Assembly: GCF_900141905.1 (NCBI RefSeq)
Contig: NZ_FQZF01000010.1
Location: 62,001-126,000, forward strand
Source of the DNA: Muricoccus roseus
GTDB lineage: Bacteria; Pseudomonadota; Alphaproteobacteria; Acetobacterales; Acetobacteraceae
Length of the DNA: 64,000 nt
Direction of reading: 5' to 3'
Below, piece after piece: positions 34,145 through 41,860 of the stretch. The notes under the pieces were generated by a model. That model made no database searches. It was not told the origin of the DNA and saw only the letters and a list, made by a program, of their open reading frames with translations. Numbering within the stretch: position 1 is the first letter of the stretch; every line of letters starts with the position of its first letter. The position numbers and the translations under genes are program-made.

Positions 34145-34900
34145 ATGCCCGACAGCTTCAAGGACCGGATGCGCCGGGGCGACCGCCTGCTGGGCTTCTT
34201 CATCGGCACCCCCTCGGCCGCGACGGTGGAGATGGTGGGGCTCTGCGGCTACGACTTCGTCATCATCGACACCGAGCACGGCCCGGCGGACATCGAGGCG
34301 ATCGAGAACATGCTGCGCGCGGCCGCCATGCACGGGATGGCCGGGCTGGTGCGGGTGCCCGACGGATCGGTGGCGAGCATCCAGCGGGTGCTGGACGCCG
34401 GCGCGGACGGGATCCTCGTGCCACACGTCTCCAGCGCCGCCATCGCGCGGGAGGTGGTCGAGCGCGCCCTGTATGCGCCGGAAGGCAAGCGCGGCGTGGC
34501 GCTGTCGCGCTCCTCCGCCTATGGGACGGGCGACAGCAAGGCGTATTACGCGACGCGGAACCGGCACACCATGGTGATCATCATGGTGGAGGACGCGGAG
34601 GCACTTCCCGTGGTGGACGAGATCGTCTCGGTGCCCGGGATCGATGCGGTGTTCATCGGCCCCGGCGACCTCGGGGCTTCGCTCGGCCATGCGGGGGATA
34701 TCAGGCACCCTGTGGTGCAGGAGGCGGTGTCCCGCATCGCGGAAGCGGCGAAGCGGGCCGGGGTGGCGCGGGCGACGGTCGGGCGCACCGCCGAGGACGT
34801 TCTCCGGCTGGAGGCGGCGGGCATGGGCATGGTGTGCTTCAACAGCACGGCGATGCTGGTGGCGGCGATGCAGGCCCTGAAGGCCGAGCTGGCACGATAG
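34145..34900 (+). CDS. HpcH/HpaI-family class II aldolase
   Basis: From the ATG at 34145 the protein has 251 residues. Family motifs are the start LLGFFIGTPSAATVEMVGL, DFVIIDTEHGPADIEAIENM, the loop DGILVPHVSSA and the metal/phosphate region FIGPGDLGASLGH. These enzymes cleave 4-hydroxy-2-oxo acids to pyruvate and an aldehyde using Mg2+ or Mn2+. It is the last gene of the cupin/DUF6282 operon and converges on the IclR gene. It would be the final carbon-carbon cleavage of that pathway; substrate unknown. Confidence 0.9.
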   Translation: MPDSFKDRMRRGDRLLGFFIGTPSAATVEMVGLCGYDFVIIDTEHGPADIEAIENMLRAAAMHGMAGLVRVPDGSVASIQRVLDAGADGILVPHVSSAAIAREVVERALYAPEGKRGVALSRSSAYGTGDSKAYYATRNRHTMVIIMVEDAEALPVVDEIVSVPGIDAVFIGPGDLGASLGHAGDIRHPVVQEAVSRIAEAAKRAGVARATVGRTAEDVLRLEAAGMGMVCFNSTAMLVAAMQALKAELAR

Positions 34901-34929
34901 GGGGGCGGCTGGTCGCCTTGGCGGGAGCT

Positions 34930-35718
34930 TCAGGGCGGCTCGGCGCCGCGTTGGAGCCGTTCCATCGAGACGACGATCTCCCGGCTCGCCTCCTTCAGCG
35001 CCGGCACGAGTTCCTCGGTGAGGACGCGGTGGTTCACTGCGGAGCGGAAGTAGCTGAGGCCGATCGTGCCGGCGACCGATCCGCCGAGGGAGATCGGCAC
35101 CGCCACGGTGTCGGAGGAGCGCGGCTCCACCTTCGGGTCGCGTTGCGCATAGCCCTGCTGGCGCGCGATGGCGACGATGCCGCGGATGACGCGCTCCAGG
35201 TTCGGCGGCGTGTCCTCCGGGTCGGCGGAGGCCGCGAGCATCCGGAGGAGGATGCGCCGTTCCGCATCCGGGCACCAGGCGAGGTAGGCGCGGCCAAGGG
35301 CACGGGTGACGAGGCTGAGATGCGACCCGACCGTGCTGTGGAAGGGCGACACCGCGCTATCCGCGATGGTGCTGACGCTGATGGCCATGCGCGCACCGTC
35401 CAGCACGGCGATGGCGGCGGGCCAGCGCAGGCGCCGCGTCAGGTCCGCGGCCCAGGGGCGCCCGGCCTCCGCCACCAGGGGGCCGCCATGATAGCCGGCG
35501 CTGAGGGAGAGGACGTCGGAGGTGACCTGGTAGCCGAGGCCGCGGCTTGCCTTCGTCGCCAGCCCGGCGACGGTCAGCGTGTTGAGGAGGCGCATGATTG
35601 TCGGCTTGGGCAGGCCGGTGGCGCGGTACAGCTCCTCCACGGTGGTGCTGCGCTGCCGGTTTAGCTCCTTCAGGATCGAAAGGGCGCGGAGGACGGACTG
35701 GACAGGCGGGTCGCTCAG
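34930..35718 (-). CDS. IclR-family transcriptional regulator, probable CTG start
   Basis: The N-terminal winged helix (PVQSVLRALSILKELNRQRS, TTVEELYRATGLPKPTIMRL) continues upstream of the GTG at 35640. It is complete only if translation begins at the CTG at 35718, giving 262 residues. That CTG overlaps the oxidoreductase stop as CTGA and has GGAG eight bases upstream; no ATG, GTG or TTG lies further up in frame before unrelated sequence. The C-terminal effector domain (AGRPWAADLTRRLRWPAAIAV, VTRALGRAYLAW, GTIGLSYF) is normal. IclR proteins sense aromatic or small-acid inducers. Likely targets are the operons carrying AATTCCG-N5-CGGAA sites. Confidence 0.87.
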   Translation of the reverse strand: MSDPPVQSVLRALSILKELNRQRSTTVEELYRATGLPKPTIMRLLNTLTVAGLATKASRGLGYQVTSDVLSLSAGYHGGPLVAEAGRPWAADLTRRLRWPAAIAVLDGARMAISVSTIADSAVSPFHSTVGSHLSLVTRALGRAYLAWCPDAERRILLRMLAASADPEDTPPNLERVIRGIVAIARQQGYAQRDPKVEPRSSDTVAVPISLGGSVAGTIGLSYFRSAVNHRVLTEELVPALKEASREIVVSMERLQRGAEPP

Positions 35719-36731
35719 GGAGAGGGCTCCGGCACGGTCGCGGCGAGGGGGGAGACGGTCAGCACCAGTTTGCCGATCTGCGCGTTCGCGTCGAGCACGG
35801 ACTGCGCGGCGGCGGCCTCCTCCAGCGGGTGGGTGCCGCAGATATGGCTGCGGATGCGGCCCTCCTCCAGCAGCGGCCAGACCTGCTCCACCAGCTCGTG
35901 CGCGATCCGGCCTTTATAGGCGGGCGGGCGGCCGCGCAGGGTGGAGCCGGTCAGGGTCAGGCGACGGATGTAGATGTCGCGCGTGCTGATCTCCGCGCGT
36001 GGGGCGCGGTGGCTGGCGATGAGGGCGAGGCGGCCATCGGTGGCGAGGAGCCCCAACTCGACCGGAACATAGTCGCCGCCCTGGCCGTCAAGGATCACGT
36101 CCATGCCGCGGCCCTGCGTCAGCGCGCGCAGCTGCTCGGGCCAGTCGGCCTCACGGTAGTCCACCACATAATGGGCGCCGTATTCGAGGCAGACGGCGCG
36201 CTTCCCGGCGGAGCTGCTCGTCGCGAGGACGGTGGCGCCGCGCAGGTGCCGCGCCATCTGGATCGCGGCGAGCCCGACGCCGCTGGTGCCGCCCTGGACG
36301 AGAAGCGTCTCCCCCTCGGCCAGCCGGCCGAGCCAGAAGACGTTGTTCCAGGCGGTGAAGAACACCTCTGGCAGCGTCGCCGCCTGGGCGAAGGAGAGGC
36401 CGCGCGGAACCGGCATGCATTGGGGGGCGGGAACGGCGCAGAACTCGGCATAGCCGCCGCCGGCGACGAGGGCACAAACGGCGTCCCCGGGCCGCGGCCA
36501 GGCAATCCCGGGCGCGGCACTCTCCACGATGCCGGCGACGTCCAGGCCGGGGATGTCGGTGACGCCGGGCGGCGGCGGGTAGAGGCCCTTGCGCTGCTGC
36601 ACGTCCGGCCGATTCACGCCGGCGGCGGCGACGCGGACCAGCACCTCGCCCGGGCCGCATTCCGGCACCGGCCTCTCCGTCAGCGCCAGCACCTCCGGTC
36701 CGCCATGCCCCCGGATCTCGATCGCCCGCAT
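35715..36731 (-). CDS. Zinc-free quinone oxidoreductase (MDR family, PIG3-like)
   Basis: A 338-residue medium-chain reductase. The N-terminal substrate domain has VLVRVAAAGVNRPDVQQRKGLYPPPP, and PGLDVAGIVE replaces the zinc-alcohol-dehydrogenase motif. The Rossmann part shows LLVQGGTSGVGLAAIQMARHL, the NADPH signature, and STRDIYIRRLTLTGSTLRGR near the C-terminus is typical of the PIG3 subgroup. No zinc-binding cysteine cluster is present. It reduces quinones or enoyl-type double bonds with NADPH. It is translationally coupled to the IclR gene. Confidence 0.9.
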   Translation of the reverse strand: MRAIEIRGHGGPEVLALTERPVPECGPGEVLVRVAAAGVNRPDVQQRKGLYPPPPGVTDIPGLDVAGIVESAAPGIAWPRPGDAVCALVAGGGYAEFCAVPAPQCMPVPRGLSFAQAATLPEVFFTAWNNVFWLGRLAEGETLLVQGGTSGVGLAAIQMARHLRGATVLATSSSAGKRAVCLEYGAHYVVDYREADWPEQLRALTQGRGMDVILDGQGGDYVPVELGLLATDGRLALIASHRAPRAEISTRDIYIRRLTLTGSTLRGRPPAYKGRIAHELVEQVWPLLEEGRIRSHICGTHPLEEAAAAQSVLDANAQIGKLVLTVSPLAATVPEPSP

Positions 36732-36862
36732 CCGCCATCCTTCGCGTCAACGCTCTTCGGGGAGGGTGGAGGCTAGGACGGGCCGGCCGGGCGTGCTGCG
36801 CGCAGGCCGCTGCGCGCGGCAGGTGCCACCCTCCCCGGGAGCCGCCGCGGCTGCCCGGCGCC

Positions 36863-37840
36863 TCACATCGCGATATCGGCTTCCCGCACCACCGGTCCCC
36901 ACTTCCGAAGCTCGGAGGAGATGAAGGTCCTCAGCTCCGCGGGAGAGCCGCCGACGGCCTGCATGCTCAGCCTGGCCAGCGCGTCCTGCCCTCTCGGGCT
37001 CGCGAGGAAGGCGTTGCTGGCCGCGTTCAGCCTGCCGATGATCTCGCTCGGTGTTCCCGTGGGCACGGCCAGGGCATACCAGGCGGAGGCCTCGAAGCCC
37101 TGGAACCCGGCTTCCTGCACGGTCTCGACCTCCGGCAGGTCCACCGAGCGCTGGGATGTGGTCACTGCGAGGGCGCGGATCTTTCCCTCCCGCGCGAGCG
37201 GCACATAGGAGGGCAGGAAGTCCATCGCGAGGTCGATCTGCCCGCCGAGCAGATCCTTCACCACATCCGCGGTGCCGCGATACGGCACGCTGGTCAGGCT
37301 GATCCCGAGTTCGCGCTCCAGCAGCAGGGCGGTGATGTGCCCCAGGGTTCCGTTGCCGGGAACACCGACGGTGAGCTTGCCGGGATGGGCCTTGGCCTGG
37401 GCCGTGAGCTCCTGAACGTTTCTCACGGGCAGGGCCGCCTTCGCCGCGACGACGAGCGGCGACTTGGCGATCAGCACGACCGGCGCGAAGGCCTGCTCGG
37501 GGTCGAAGGCCAGGTTCCGGTAGATCAGCTTGTTGTTCGCCAGCGGCCCGGGCGTGCCGAACAGGATCGTGTAGCCATCGGGCGCGGCCCTGGCGACGAC
37601 AGCGGCGCCGATATTGCCGCCCGCGCCGCTGCGGTTGTCCACGATCACCTGCTGGCCCAGCGTCTCGCCCAGGTGTTGCGCGAGGGCGCGCGCGAGAAGG
37701 TCGGTTCCCCCGCCGGCGGAGAAGGGGAGGACCAGGGTGACAGGGCGCGATGGCCAGGCCTGGGCGCGGGCCGGCCGCGACGCCCAGGGTGCGGCCATCG
37801 CGATGGTGAGCGCGGCCCTTCGAGTCACGCGCGGTGCCAT
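36863..37840 (-). CDS. TTT (Bug) family periplasmic solute receptor
   Basis: A 325-residue receptor with signal peptide (VTRRAALTIAMAAPWASRPARAQ) and family motifs [47 protein letters not shown] and SVPYRGTADVVKDLLGG. A GGGAGGAC site precedes the ATG. It is divergent from the SDR/ALDH/BKACE operon and shares the spacer holding a perfect palindrome at 37927-37947, so the receptor and that pathway are probably co-regulated. Confidence 0.9.
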   Translation of the reverse strand: MAPRVTRRAALTIAMAAPWASRPARAQAWPSRPVTLVLPFSAGGGTDLLARALAQHLGETLGQQVIVDNRSGAGGNIGAAVVARAAPDGYTILFGTPGPLANNKLIYRNLAFDPEQAFAPVVLIAKSPLVVAAKAALPVRNVQELTAQAKAHPGKLTVGVPGNGTLGHITALLLERELGISLTSVPYRGTADVVKDLLGGQIDLAMDFLPSYVPLAREGKIRALAVTTSQRSVDLPEVETVQEAGFQGFEASAWYALAVPTGTPSEIIGRLNAASNAFLASPRGQDALARLSMQAVGGSPAELRTFISSELRKWGPVVREADIAM

Positions 37841-37926
37841 GGTGTCCTCCCGTGATACGCCGAGGCTGTGCTGCCTGTTGCACGCAATCTAGCCGCCCCT
37901 GCCGTCGGCGCGGCGCCTTTGTCGTC

Positions 37927-37947
37927 GAATTCCGGGATCCGGAATTC
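37927..37947. promoter_or_regulatory. Perfect palindrome, candidate IclR operator copy 2
   Basis: Arms GAATTCCGG and CCGGAATTC flank GAT. The inner pattern AATTCCG-N5-CGGAA also occurs at 32036-32052. It lies between the divergent receptor and SDR operons, about 90 bp from each start. Confidence 0.5.
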
Positions 37948-38031
37948 CGGGACGCGCCGGTCGACGCCCTCCCCGCATCGGCTAGCTTCCTCGCCAGGCA
38001 TGGCGAGAGGAGCCGGCATGAGCGAGGCGAG

Positions 38032-38820
38032 ATGGCGCGGCGCCCCGGGGCGGCAGCGATGACGGGCATCGGGATTCCCGCGCTCCCGGTCCCGAATGTC
38101 GCGCTGGTGACGGGAGCCAGCGGCGGGATCGGCAGGGCGACGGCGGCGCGGCTCGCCGCCTTAGGCACGGCGGTCATCCTTGGCTACAACAGCCGCCGTG
38201 CGGAGGCGGAGGAGGTGGCCGGCGGCCTGGAGGGATCCGGGCACCTGGCCCTGCGCCTCGCGATCGACGATCCGGCCTCCATCGCGGAGGCCGTGGCGAC
38301 CGTGGAGCGTCGCTTCGGACGGCTGGATGCGCTGGTCAACAGCGGGGGCGCGACCACCCCGGTTCCCGCCGGCGATCTCGCTGGCCTGACCGACGAGATC
38401 TTCGACCGGACCGTCGCCCTCAATCTCCGCGGGCCTTTCGCCGTAATCCGTGCTTTCCGCCCGCTGCTGGAAAGCGGCGAGGGCGCGGCGATCGTGAGTA
38501 TCTCTTCCATCGCGGCCCGCACGGGCCTTGGCAGCAGCCTGGCCTATCTCGCCGCGAAGGCTGGACTCGACGCGCTCACCCTCGCGCTCGCCAAGGTTCT
38601 CGCGCCGCGGATCCGCGTCTTCTCCGTCTCGCCGGCCGGCGTCGATACCGGCTTCGTGCCCGGCCGGACGCGCGAGCAGCTGCGGCAGACCGCCGAGCGG
38701 CTCCCGCTCGCCCATGTCACGACGCCCGACGACGTGGCGCGGGCGGTGGTCGCCTGCATCATCCACCTGACCAGCTCGACGGGCATCGTGGTGCCTGTGG
38801 ACGAGGGCCGGCATCTCTAG
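38032..38820 (+). CDS. Short-chain dehydrogenase/reductase
   Basis: A 262-residue SDR if started at 38032; the ATG at 38059 is an alternative with a weaker ribosome site and gives 253 residues. The cofactor motif TGASGGIG, the NSGG segment (ALVNSGGATTPV), and the catalytic Ser (SISSIA) and Tyr-x3-Lys (YLAAKAGLD) are all present. NAD(P)-linked oxidation or reduction of a hydroxy or keto acid is expected. It is the first gene of an operon with an aldehyde dehydrogenase and a beta-keto acid cleavage enzyme. Confidence 0.9.
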   Translation: MARRPGAAAMTGIGIPALPVPNVALVTGASGGIGRATAARLAALGTAVILGYNSRRAEAEEVAGGLEGSGHLALRLAIDDPASIAEAVATVERRFGRLDALVNSGGATTPVPAGDLAGLTDEIFDRTVALNLRGPFAVIRAFRPLLESGEGAAIVSISSIAARTGLGSSLAYLAAKAGLDALTLALAKVLAPRIRVFSVSPAGVDTGFVPGRTREQLRQTAERLPLAHVTTPDDVARAVVACIIHLTSSTGIVVPVDEGRHL

Positions 38821-38832
38821 GGACAGGGCGCC

Positions 38833-40257
38833 ATGGATCGGTTGAAGTTCTACATCGACGGCGCCTGGGTGGATCCGGTCGCGTCCTCCACCCTCGGGGT
38901 CCTGAATCCGGCCACGGAGGAGGTCTTTGCGCGGGTCAGCCTGGGCTCGGCGCAGGACGTGGACCGAGCCGTCGGTGCGGCGCGCCGGGCCTTCGCCACC
39001 TATTCGGAGACGAGTGTCGAGGAGCGCCTCGGCTATCTCGGGCGGATCACCGAGGGCTTCCGGGCACGCCTGCCGGAGCTGGCGCGGGCGATGACGCTCG
39101 AGATGGGCGCGCCCATCACCTTCTCGACCGAGCGGCAGGCGACGGTTGCGCTCTTCCACTTCGAGGAGGCGGCGCGCGTGCTGGCGCGCTACCCGTTCGA
39201 GGAGCGGATGGGGGAGGGGATCATCCGCCGCGAGCCGATCGGCGTCTGCGGCCTGATCACCCCGTGGAACTGGCCGCTGAACCAGGTGGCCTCCAAGGTG
39301 GCGCCGGCGCTCGCGACCGGATGCACCGTCGTGCTCAAGCCCAGCGAGATCGCGCCGCTCAGCGCGATGCTGTTCGCAGAGATCGTCCATGAGGCCGGCC
39401 TTCCGCCCGGCGTCTTCAACCTCGTGAACGGCGACGGCCCCACCGTGGGCGAGGCGGTCGCCGCCCATGCCGGAATCGACATGGTGTCCTTCACCGGATC
39501 GACGGCGGCCGGCGTGCGGGTCGCGAAGCTGGCGGCGGACACCGTCAAGCGTGTCGCGCAGGAGCTGGGCGGGAAATCCGCCAACATCATCCTGGACGAT
39601 GCCGATCTGAGGGCGGCGGTGACCCAGGGCGTTCACGCCTGCTACACGAACGGCGGGCAGAACTGTCAATCGCCGACGCGCATGCTCGTGCCCCGTGCAC
39701 GGCGAGAGGCGGCGTTCGAGGTGGCGCGTGAGGCGGCCGGCGCCATCCGGCTCGGCGATCCGCTTGATCCGGCCACCACCATGGGGCCCGTGGTCAGCCA
39801 TGCGCAGTTCGAGAAGGTTCAGGCCTTCATCAACTCGGGCATCGAGGAGGGTGCGCGGCTGGTGGCCGGCGGGCCTGGGCGGCCGGCGGAGTTCAACCAT
39901 GGATACTACGTCCGCCCGACCGTCTTCGGCGATGTGACGCCGGACATGCGGATCGCGCAGGAGGAGATCTTCGGCCCCGTGCTGTCGATCATGAGCTACG
40001 ACACCGAGGAGGAGGCGATCGGAATTGCCAATGACACGCCCTTCGGACTGGCTGGCTTCGTCCAGTCCGGGGATCCCGGGCGCGCGCGCGCCATTGCCAA
40101 TCGGATCCGGGCAGGGCGCGTCTATATCAACGGTGCCCCCTTCGACCGAAGCCTTCCCTTCGGCGGGTACAAGCAGTCCGGCAACGGGCGGGAGTTCGGG
40201 GCCTTCGGGCTCGAGGAATACCTGGAGGTGAAGGCGATCCTGGGGAGCCAGGGCTAG
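38833..40257 (+). CDS. NAD(P)-dependent aldehyde dehydrogenase
   Basis: A 474-residue ALDH of normal length. Seen motifs: TPWNWPLNQV, VLKPSEIAPLSA, FTGSTAAGVRV, the general base Glu244 in QELGGKSANI, and the catalytic Cys278 in GGQNCQSPTR. The C-terminal EEIFGPVLSIM, FGLAGFVQSGD and PFGGYKQSGNGREFG are typical. It would oxidise an aldehyde intermediate to the acid. It starts 12 bp after the SDR stop behind GGGACAGGG. The Cys region reads NCQSPTR rather than the more usual GQxCxAxxR, a small departure. Confidence 0.92.
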   Translation: MDRLKFYIDGAWVDPVASSTLGVLNPATEEVFARVSLGSAQDVDRAVGAARRAFATYSETSVEERLGYLGRITEGFRARLPELARAMTLEMGAPITFSTERQATVALFHFEEAARVLARYPFEERMGEGIIRREPIGVCGLITPWNWPLNQVASKVAPALATGCTVVLKPSEIAPLSAMLFAEIVHEAGLPPGVFNLVNGDGPTVGEAVAAHAGIDMVSFTGSTAAGVRVAKLAADTVKRVAQELGGKSANIILDDADLRAAVTQGVHACYTNGGQNCQSPTRMLVPRARREAAFEVAREAAGAIRLGDPLDPATTMGPVVSHAQFEKVQAFINSGIEEGARLVAGGPGRPAEFNHGYYVRPTVFGDVTPDMRIAQEEIFGPVLSIMSYDTEEEAIGIANDTPFGLAGFVQSGDPGRARAIANRIRAGRVYINGAPFDRSLPFGGYKQSGNGREFGAFGLEEYLEVKAILGSQG

Positions 40258-40310
40258 CGGCTTCTGGAGCGTCGGGGCGTGCGGCCGGGGAAGTATCGGA
40301 GAGAGTGGGC

Positions 40311-41189
40311 ATGGCGAAGACGATCCTGACGGTGGCCGTCACCGGCAACATCACCACGGTGCAGCAGCATCCCGGCCTGCCCTGCACGCCGGAGCAGATC
40401 GCCAGGGCAGCGATTGAGGGCGCGAAGGCCGGAGCCGCCATCGCGCATATCCATGTCCGCCATCCCGATGGCCGCCCGAGCATGGAGCTGGAGCACTACC
40501 GCGAGGTGATGCAGCGCATCCGGGATTCCGGCACGGACATCATCATCAACCTGACCACCGGGCCCGGCCAGCGCTTCATCCCGAGCGCGGGCGACCCCAG
40601 CAAGGCCGCCCCCGGCACCACGCTGATGCATCCCCTGAAGCGTGTGGAGCACATCGTCGCGCTGAAGCCGGAGATCTGCACGCTCGACCTCAACACCATG
40701 TTCGCCGGCAGCTCGGTGGTGATCAACACGCCGGACAACGTGCGGATCATGGCGCAGGCGATGCGCGAGGCGGGCTCCAAGCCGGAGCTGGAGGTATTCG
40801 ACAGCGGAGACATCCACCTGGCCCGGGCGTTGCTGGAGGATGGCACGCTGGACCAGCCGCCGCTGTTCCAGATCGTCCTGGGTATCCGCTACGGCTTCGA
40901 CACCTCGCTGCCCACGCTGGCCTACGCGCATTCCCTGCTGCCAGGCAACGCGATCTGGGCCGCCTTCGGCATTGGCCGCTGGTCCTTTCCGGCCGTCGCG
41001 CAGAGCTGGGCACTGGGCGGGCATGTCCGCGTCGGGCTGGAGGACAACATCTACTACCGCCGGGGCGAGCTGGCGCGGGACAACGCCCAGCTCTGCGAAC
41101 GCGCGGCGCGGATCGTGGACGACATGGGTGGGGAACTGGCCAGTGCGGCAGAGGCGCGGGCCATCCTCGGGCTGCGCGCGCGGGCATGA
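40311..41189 (+). CDS. BKACE-family beta-keto acid cleavage enzyme (DUF849)
   Basis: From the ATG at 40311 (GGAGAGA upstream; a GTG at 40305 is also possible) the protein has 292 residues. Zinc ligands His46 and His48 lie in AAIAHIHVRHPDG, and VGLEDNIYY near the C-terminus gives the conserved Glu. BKACE enzymes split a beta-keto acid with acetyl-CoA to acetoacetate and a CoA ester. With the SDR and ALDH before it, the operon could oxidise a hydroxy or amino acid to a beta-keto acid and cleave it. Side-chain specificity is unknown. Confidence 0.88.
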   Translation: MAKTILTVAVTGNITTVQQHPGLPCTPEQIARAAIEGAKAGAAIAHIHVRHPDGRPSMELEHYREVMQRIRDSGTDIIINLTTGPGQRFIPSAGDPSKAAPGTTLMHPLKRVEHIVALKPEICTLDLNTMFAGSSVVINTPDNVRIMAQAMREAGSKPELEVFDSGDIHLARALLEDGTLDQPPLFQIVLGIRYGFDTSLPTLAYAHSLLPGNAIWAAFGIGRWSFPAVAQSWALGGHVRVGLEDNIYYRRGELARDNAQLCERAARIVDDMGGELASAAEARAILGLRARA

Positions 41190-41266
41190 GCATGCGGCAT
41201 GCCGTGCCGCACCTCTCCGCCGCCCTGCCCCCTGCTTTCACCCGGACGACGGGCGGGGCGATGAGG

Positions 41267-41857
41267 CTAGCGCATGGCGTCGAGCGACAGGTTGAGGCGC
41301 AACACGTTCACGCGTGGCACGCCGAAGAAGCCGAGGGCCGGCGCGGTGGTGCTCTCCGCCAGGAGCGCGCGCACCCGTTCCTCCGGGAGGCCACGGGCTT
41401 GGGCCACGCGTGCGACCTGCCGGCCCGCATTTTCCGGGCTGATATCGGGGTCTAGCCCCGAGCCCGAGGCCGTGACCGCATCGGCCGGGATCGGAGCCGA
41501 AACTGGGCCGGCCGCCATCACCCGCTGCCGCACCGTCTCCACCAGGGCCTGGCTCGACGGGCCGCGCTGCGAGGCGGCGCCGGCTGCGGCGTTGTAGGGC
41601 GCATCCACCGTCCTGCTGCTGTCCTTCGGATCCGTGGCGCTGGTGGCGGAGGGGCGGGGATGGAAGTAGCGGGCGTCGGTGAAGTCCTGGCCGATCAGCG
41701 CGGAGCCGATCACCCGGCCGTCGCGCTCGACCAGGGAGCCCCCTGATCGGGCCGGCAGCACGAGGCCCGCGACCTGCGTGAAGGCGGCAGGCACGGCGAT
41801 GCCGAGGAGAAGGGTGAAGCCGACGACCAGGGTCGCGGCGGGGCGGATGAAGGACAT
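41267..41857 (-). CDS. kdpC: KdpC, K+-transporting P-type ATPase subunit C
   Basis: A 196-residue subunit with one N-terminal membrane helix (AATLVVGFTLLLGIAVPAAF) and periplasmic motifs GSALIGQDFTDARYFHPRPSA, YNAAAGAASQRGPSS, VTASGSGLDPDISPENAG and RVNVLRLNLSLDA. KdpC stabilises the complex and assists K+ transfer. It is the last gene of kdpFABC, three bases after kdpB. Confidence 0.97.
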   Translation of the reverse strand: MSFIRPAATLVVGFTLLLGIAVPAAFTQVAGLVLPARSGGSLVERDGRVIGSALIGQDFTDARYFHPRPSATSATDPKDSSRTVDAPYNAAAGAASQRGPSSQALVETVRQRVMAAGPVSAPIPADAVTASGSGLDPDISPENAGRQVARVAQARGLPEERVRALLAESTTAPALGFFGVPRVNVLRLNLSLDAMR

Positions 41858-41860
41858 GAT

